From assembly GCA_026874595.1 (NCBI GenBank), contig CM049311.1, positions 43,281,676 through 43,345,675 on the forward strand: a DNA stretch of 64,000 nt, in the 5' to 3' direction. Of this stretch, positions 58,601 through 64,000 are shown in pieces. Both the position numbers and the translations under genes were made by a program. Every line of letters starts with the position of its first letter. The first letter of the stretch is position 1. This stretch comes from Sipunculus nudus. Taxonomy: Eukaryota; Annelida; Sipuncula; Golfingiida; Sipunculidae. The notes beneath the pieces are model-generated. The model saw only the letters and a list, made by a program, of their open reading frames with translations. It did not search any database and had not been told where the DNA came from.

Positions 58601-59486
58601 TTTCGATTTTTTACAATTTTTTTCTCTATTTTTGAGACCTTAAAAGATGCGGTCATCTGTTAACAGGGCACAAATCATAACAACTAGACCTAGAATCTTC
58701 TTTCTTCACATGCTGGGAGGCCCATGAAAAGTCCCCTTGAATTCTGAAATTAGGTCTCTGTCACCCATATTGTCTGAGCTGTGGGACTCAGAAGTACAAA
58801 AGCTCAAGTATCTGAACAACTAATGCATTGATCACCCTGATTCTTTGCATGCATATTTATCATGCAGTGTTTAATCATTTCTTGCGGACTGGTGGCACTA
58901 CATACATTTTTTTAAAATTTTAACAATTTTTTTCTCTATTTATGAGACCTTGAAAGATGCGGTCTTCCTTAACAGGGCTCAAATTGTAACCATTGGTCCT
59001 AGAATCTTCTAACTTGACATCCAGGGAGATCTGTGAAAAGTCTCCTTGGAAACATGAATTGAGGTCTCTGTTACCCATATTTTCTGAGCTATGGGGCTTA
59101 TAAGCACCCCTCAGAATAATTGAAAATTTGATACCAAAGTAGGGCACAAATCATAACCATGGGGCCCAGAATCTCTAACTTGACATCTTGAGAGTTCCTC
59201 AAAAGTTCTCCCCAGAAACCTGAAATTGGGTCACAGTGACCTATATTCTCAGAGTTTTGGGGTATGTTTGAGCACCCCAGAAATAATGCAAAATGCACAC
59301 AAATTGTCAGATTCCTCATGAAAGGCTGGTTGGATTGTCATCAAATTTGTTGTGCTTATTGATCTTGATGAACTTAAGCTAATATGCATGAACAATGATG
59401 CCACCTATCTTAAATAGTTGTCTGTGCAAGGACATATTATGAACATGTCAGTCGTCTGAGCGTCATGACCCGTGGGTCACTTTTTG
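55606..59486 (+). repeat. AGCTCAGCTGA-family block inserted in old gypsy gag
   Basis: Several family starts in series: a truncated one at 55611 (TACTCTTTGTCCGTCG), then GCTCAGCTGACTATAAGTCA at 55934, and TTTAGCTCAGCTGACT at 57837 and 58238. Internal units share 'AGACTGGTGGCGCCACCTGT', 'GAATAATGGAAAATTTGATACAAAAGCTC' (in pieces), 'GAACAACTAATGCATTGATC' and 'TCCTTGGAAACCT'. 3' termini occur at 57163-57193 and 59451-59480. The block replaces no gypsy sequence that I can see: Gag stops at 59487 and resumes with the zinc knuckles at 55605. Confidence 0.75.
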
Positions 59487-60160
59487 GATATTGAGATACC
59501 TTGTATTGGGTAAGGCTGTGTTTGGGTGAGCTGCTGCTGCTGCTGCTTGAACCTGTGCCTGTGTATGTGGCATCTGGACAGACATGTCCTCTAGCTGTTT
59601 TTCCAGGTGCTGGATAGCTTTGATCACCCCACATGATAAAGTGTCAGCACCACATGTGGCTTCAGCCATGGCTGCTGATGAGTTGATCTCTTGCAGGGTC
59701 TTACCTCCCTACTGTAGCACAAACTGAGGGACGACTGGTTTCAGTCCCTGGAGAATGGCTTGCTTGGTTTGTTCTTCAGGGGACCTACTGATGCAGCTTC
59801 TGATGTTTTTTTTGGTGATGAAGTCTTGGTCTGTCTCTCCCTCCTGTTGCTGCATGGTGAACAAGGCAGCTGTGCATGCCCACCTTGTGGAAAACTGACT
59901 TCAGTTGTTGCAGGTCTGTCTTTGCTGATCCAGGCAGGGCCATATACCTCCTAAGTGCCCCATCACTGAGTTACATAAGAGTGTACTCTTGGCTATGTCT
60001 TCATTCAGGTCTTTGCTGGCCACCATAAGCTCACACTTAGTAAGCCACAGCTTGGCATCCTATGTGGCTAGGCACCTGAATGGAGTCAACAGGCTTTCAT
60101 CTCTGACTGTGACTGTTTTGATATCTTCTGCTTGTAGCTCTTTTGTTGTAAGGCATGGGA
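59487..60160 (-). pseudogene. Gag remnant of the old gypsy element
   Basis: Translation in pieces gives CLATQDAKLWLTKCELM, then CNSVMGHLGGIWPCL, EGETDQDFITKK and MAEATCGADTLSCGV, ending with an Ala-rich run (VQAAAAAAHP, coded by a GCT/GCA repeat). The order and style fit a capsid domain, but with several frame changes. Confidence in the family comes mainly from its place between an LTR/PBS and the zinc knuckles. Confidence 0.6.
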
Positions 60161-60186
60161 CGTACCTCGGATTCACTCCACCAATA

Positions 60187-60740
60187 TGTAGCAAGGCTGT
60201 ATGCTACATACAAATAAGACAGGCTGGCTGTTGATGACATTTAATGTTTACTCATCTGATACAAATAGCTTGACTGTGGCAGGCCAGCAGAAGAGGTTAT
60301 TAAATAACTGCTGTGCGAACCTGTACCAAACATCCCAAGCTGAGGGCACTGTGTCTCTAAAAACATATAATTATACATATCATCTGAACTACTTAATTAA
60401 GGTTAATAAAACTTACAGTACTTAATCTAATCTGGTTTATGTTTATGTATCTTAAATTTTAAAGCTTAACATTCAAGGACCAATGAAATGTTACAAATCT
60501 GTAATCCAAATATTATTCCTGGAAAAAGCATAATAATTTAAAACACTGACAAATAAAATCTACATATGAAAAGACAGTAGATACTTTAGATATATATATA
60601 TAATAGCTTGTATGTGTAAAGTTTGGTGTGTATATGACATTCCCTTCCCTGTGATCTAAGCTTCTGTATTCAAGCACTTGGATTACCGCCGGCCCTGGAA
60701 TGTTTACATAGTGACCGGACCGGTAACAAAACAAGAAACA
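60187..60740 (-). repeat. 5' LTR of the old gypsy element
   Basis: On the minus strand the LTR ends GCTTGCTACA... with TACA next to TATTGGTGGAG, a TGG-starting primer binding site 3-4 bases away (60176-60186). 60272-60665 matches 31009-31425. The outer limit is uncertain: homology stops at 60665 and CAGTTCTC-rich LINE flank begins after about 60740. Confidence 0.6.
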
Positions 60741-60974
60741 CAGTTCTCCAGTACAACAGAAATTAACTTATTCACATAGATGGGAACATTATACAAGATT
60801 ATAGACTGAAGATATTAAATGCTAATGCTGTTACAACCATCAAAAAACTTAGAATTTATAGAAGGGGAACCAGAGCCGGTAAACACTGCAGTTATAAACA
60901 CCATGGGGGAGTATATGTGGACAACCTAAAAAGTCTGAAGCAAGTTTAACAGTTTATAACAAACTGAGGAGAAG

Positions 60975-61880
60975 AAATGAATCTCAAGGCATTCAGGCAG
61001 TTCTGGTAAATGCCTGGTCAATTAGACACAAAAATATGCTATTAATGGACTTTTTAACTGATATAAATGTGGACATATGTGTAGTGACTGAAACATGGTT
61101 TGGTATGAAGATGACAATGCATGGCTAGGAACATGTGAATTTACAAAAAAACGGCTATCATATTGACTTTGTAAACCGTGAACACAGGGGAAGGGGACTT
61201 GCTATTATTTACGATTCTGCCATGGCTGTTCAGAGACAAACAGACCGTCAGCTACAATCCATGCATCTTGTTAAATGGAAAGTAACAACATCAGGCAAGG
61301 TATCAATTATGATAAACGCAGTGTATCATCCACCTTATTCTGCTAGAAATCCAATAATAAACACAGTATTCTTAGATGAATTCGCAGATATACTCGCAGA
61401 CTCTATCACAACAAACTCAAACAACTTTTTCATGGGAGACATTTAAATGATTAATCTGATCATCATGCTTAAATTCAAAGGGATACACTGCGTGCCCTAG
61501 GCCTCACACAGCGCATGGATTTCTATACTCATACAGCTGGCAACATATTAGATGTCGTAATCACCTAGGCGGGAGGTAACATCAGAGTGACCTTTCATTT
61601 CCTATCATCTTGCTGTAGTGTAGTGTGAACTTACAACTCCAAAAGATAACATCACACCGCAGATGTGTTACTATATAAAATTAAATGAAATAAACGCAAA
61701 AGAGAGTGAAAAGTTTTTTTCTGATAAAAACAGTGAAATTGACTTATTTGTAGACAAGTTAGAAAGTGATTTCCATGTTATTCTGGACAAAAATGCCCCA
61801 CTTAAAGCTAAGTAATTAAGCAACAGAAAGAAGTATCCATGGTATAATGAGAACATTAAAAAACAAAAAAGGAAACTAAA
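60975..61880 (+). pseudogene. LINE ORF2, endonuclease part
   Basis: Plus-strand pieces of an APE endonuclease: VLVNAWSIRHKNMLLMDFLT, VDICVVTETWF (61068-61100), GRGLAIIYDSAMAV, INAVYHPPYS, NNFFMGDI (GDFN-type motif, damaged) and LGLTQRMDFYTHTAGNILD then VVIT (61495-61565). Frames change at the A run near 61145 and again near 61446. These blocks occur in the order found in CR1/Jockey-like LINEs. Dead copy. Confidence 0.8.
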
Positions 61881-62460
61881 GCCCCTTTCACACATTCACT
61901 GATAGCATCACGGATCATCGTACCGGGATCATCCGTAGTGACTCCGTCATCACTGTGTAAACTCCGGGCATCACCGTGTTAACACCGTGTTGCATCCATA
62001 GTGATCCTTGGCACACCGGCATGTTTGGAGAAAAAATTAAACCTGCACAATTTTTCGTCCCGATGTACACAGATGAAACATCATCAGAATCAATCCTCGT
62101 AGGCACCGTGCACCTCGGTGTAGCCACCGTATACATCCGGGAGTCTCCGTTTAGCCACCGGGAGCTTTGTATTGAAACCGGCACTTTCCAGGTGCAAGTT
62201 TAAAGTTTTTGTCCGATCATGCTGGTGCACCAAGGATCACTACAGATGCAACATGGTGTTAACACGGTTGATGCCCAGTGTTTACACGGCGATGCCGTAG
62301 ATAACATGGATGATTCGGGAACAATGCTCAGGGATTATCCCTGTTGCAATCCGTGAATATGTGAAAGCCCCATTTACGAAATCGAACTGCTGTCCCCGGA
62401 ACACCACAGAATAAGGTCCGGGGTGATCCCTGTTGCTATCCATGAATGTGTTAAAGGGGC
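61881..62460. mobile_element. 580-bp palindromic MITE-like element inside the LINE
   Basis: Ends GCCCCTTTCACACATTCACT and the inverse of GCCCCTTTAACACATTCAT. The subterminal 160 bp on each side are inverted (GGATCATCCGT, CACCGTGTTAACACCG, TGATCCTTGGCACACCGG versus their inverses at 62220-62330). A second end-like sequence (CCGTGAATATGTGAAAGCCCC in two parts) lies at 62350-62371. The LINE reads on before and after it. No clear target duplication. Confidence 0.7.
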
Positions 62461-63066
62461 CCAAAAGGCACAGAGAGGTTTTGGAAAAAATACAGATTCT
62501 ACACTGGAAGCTCTAAAAGTAGTACGGGCGAAATATAACAACATGCTTAAATTATCAAAAATAAATGCACTAAGTGAAAAGATACAAGAATGCAAAGATA
62601 ACACAAAGAAACTATACAAGCTTGTCACTGAGATTACAGGTGTTAATAAAGACAATCCACTGCCAAAGGGGCAAGTGATGAGGATCTAGCCAACCAATTT
62701 GCCAACATTTTCCTGAGTAAAATAAACAAAAAAAGATCAAGTCTGGACAAATTTCCACATTATCAGCCTACAAGAAAAGATGTAAAATCTTTTAATAATT
62801 TCAGGCCTCTATCTCAGAGAAAAGTTACAGCAATTATCAATAGTTTGAAAAGGAAGGAAGAGCTGTGAAACAGATGCACTGCCAAATATTCTTCTTAAGA
62901 AAATGCTTCTAGCAGTGGTCATCAAAATAACAGACATTATTAACATTTCACTGGTTGAAGGGAGATTTCCCAGAAGGTTGGAAGGAGGCTATAGTACGTC
63001 CCCTTCTAAAAAAAAATTGGTCTTGAATTAATATCTTCAAATTACAGACCTGTGAGTAATCTACCA
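62461..63066 (+). pseudogene. LINE ORF2, linker and RT N-terminal part
   Basis: Translation gives QRGFGKNTDSTLEALKVVRA, KYNNMLKLSKINALSEKIQE, then LANQFANIFLSKINKKR, and around 62950-63066 pieces like WKEAIVRPLLKK and SSNYRPVSNLPFL, the last being the SNYRPISNLPFL-type signature at the start of LINE reverse transcriptases. Stops occur throughout. Cut at 63067 by the next repeat, so the RT catalytic part is absent from the window. Confidence 0.8.
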
Positions 63067-64000
63067 TTTTTAGCTCAGCTGACTGTAAGTCATCTGAGCT
63101 ATAGTGATCACCCTTTGTCTGTCGTCCGTCTGTCCGCCCGTCTGTTAACCTGGCACAAATCGTAACCGCTGGACCTAGAAATTTGTAACTTGACATTCTG
63201 AGAGGTCCATGAAAAATCTCCTTGGAAACCAGAAATGAGGTCTCTGTTACCCATATCCTTTGAGCTATGGGGCCCCAAAGTACCCCCTTCCCCAGTCAAA
63301 AATTTCATACAAAAACTTCAATATCTCATTAACTGATGGTCATGATATTTGGCATACATATTGATCATGAGATGTTCCATCAGTTCCTGCAGACTGGTGG
63401 CACCACCTGTTTTTTATTTTCAAATTTTTACAATTTTTTTTTCTCTATTTTTGAGACCTTTAAGGATGTAGTTATCTGTCAACAGGGTGCAAATCATAAC
63501 GACTGGACCTATAATCTTCATTCTTGACACACAGGGAGACCCATGAAAAGTCTCCATGGAAACCTGAAATTAGGTCCCTGTTACCTTTATTCTTTAAGCT
63601 ATGGCACTCCAAAGTACAGCTCAGAATAATTGAAATTTTGATACAAAAGCTAAAGTATCTGAACAACTAATGCAGAGATCACCATAATTGGTTGCATAGA
63701 TATTAATCATTGAGTATTTCATCAGTTTCTGCAGACTGGTGGCACCATCTGTATTTGTCCGGGTGTTTTTACAAATTTTTTTCACAATTTTTAGCTCAGC
63801 TGACTATAAGTCGTCTGAGCTATAGTTGTGGTCCATTGTCCATTGTTGGTCCATAGATGAAACCATAAGACCTAGGAATCCAAAATTTGGCATAATGTTA
63901 GATGTCCCAAAGATCTCCTACCGAGCAGAAACTGGGTCTTTGCGACTTTGTTCCTCTGAGAAATTAAGGAAAAACCTCAATTTTTAGCTCAGCTGACTAT
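63067..64000 (+). repeat. AGCTCAGCTGA-family repeats running off the window
   Basis: Three starts TTTAGCTCAGCTGACT at about 63069, 63791 and 63982, each with the folding partner AGTCRTCTGAGCTATAG in the first two. Units share 'CCTTGGAAACC', 'GGTCCATGAAAAATCTC'-like words and 'GACTGGTGGCACCA'. The last start is cut by the window end. Confidence 0.75.

Larger units (their letters stand above)
50635..60740 (-). mobile_element. Older, decayed Ty3/gypsy element with nested insertions
   Basis: On the minus strand, right to left: LTR (60187 to about 60740), Gag (59490-60160), two zinc knuckles (55460-55605), protease (55080-55345), RT, RNase H, integrase and a hydrophilic tail (50640-53580). Every domain shows stops or frame changes. 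Two unrelated repeats are inserted at 53741-54541 and 55606-59486. The second LTR expected near 50640 is not seen. It differs clearly in sequence from the intact element next to it (two zinc knuckles instead of one, different PBS), so it is another lineage. Confidence 0.82.

Noticed and set aside
1-64000. tRNA, rRNA or host exon with splice sites
   Set aside because: Reading by eye I found no convincing box A/B pair, rRNA segment or conserved protein outside transposable elements. A covariance-model or protein search would be needed to exclude small ones.

Overview
The window reads as non-genic, AT-rich animal DNA made almost entirely of nested and adjacent transposable elements. I see no convincing host exon, tRNA or rRNA gene. 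The organism is a eukaryote, most likely a marine invertebrate and probably a bivalve or related mollusc. The main reason is the abundance of short elements with conserved ends, a core of 150-330 bp tandem repeats, and a 3' hairpin followed by CTAG. This is the layout described for bivalve pearl/CvA-type and Helentron-associated (HINE) elements. The species call is inference.

Layout. 1-3918: bodies of dispersed repeats and AT-rich sequence. 3919-5903 and 28078-30167: two copies of one minus-oriented Helentron-like family with about 331-bp core repeats. 8541-9467: hAT-type element with a perfect 8-bp target duplication. 9906-12240: Harbinger-type element (TTA duplication) that seems to hold another Helentron-like end. 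12285-13012: possible solo LTR with TATA box and AATAAA. 13375-15801 and 20109-21649: 'AGCTCAGCTGA' family elements rich in AGGTCA direct repeats. 17703-18876 and 26645-27542: a third Helentron-like family. 22271-22543 and 30540-30980: small palindromic elements. 34272-35675: TIR element with a TA duplication. 35700-36030: LINE endonuclease relic.

36374-50560 is the best-preserved unit: a minus-strand Ty3/gypsy LTR retrotransposon. It has 246-bp LTRs differing at one position, a CTAC target duplication, a PBS, a polypurine tract, and long gag, protease and RT-RNase H-integrase frames. Its leader between PBS and gag is about 7 kb. The leader contains a 27-unit higher-order minisatellite (43690-45545) and a 4218-bp foldback element (45745-49962) with 1.4-kb inverted arms, a 9-bp target duplication and repeated GCTGATCAGC palindromes. 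The reading frame is broken once by a TGA between protease and RT.

50600-60740 is an older, decayed minus-strand Ty3/gypsy element. It is interrupted by a pearl-like element (53741-54541) and a 3.9-kb block of AGCTCAGCTGA repeats (55606-59486). 60975-63066 is a decayed LINE, split by a 580-bp palindromic element and then cut by another AGCTCAGCTGA repeat running to the window end.

There is no shared gene pathway here. The interest lies in the order of insertions, the unusual retrotransposon leader with its foldback element, and several apparently unrelated repeat families that share one end architecture.
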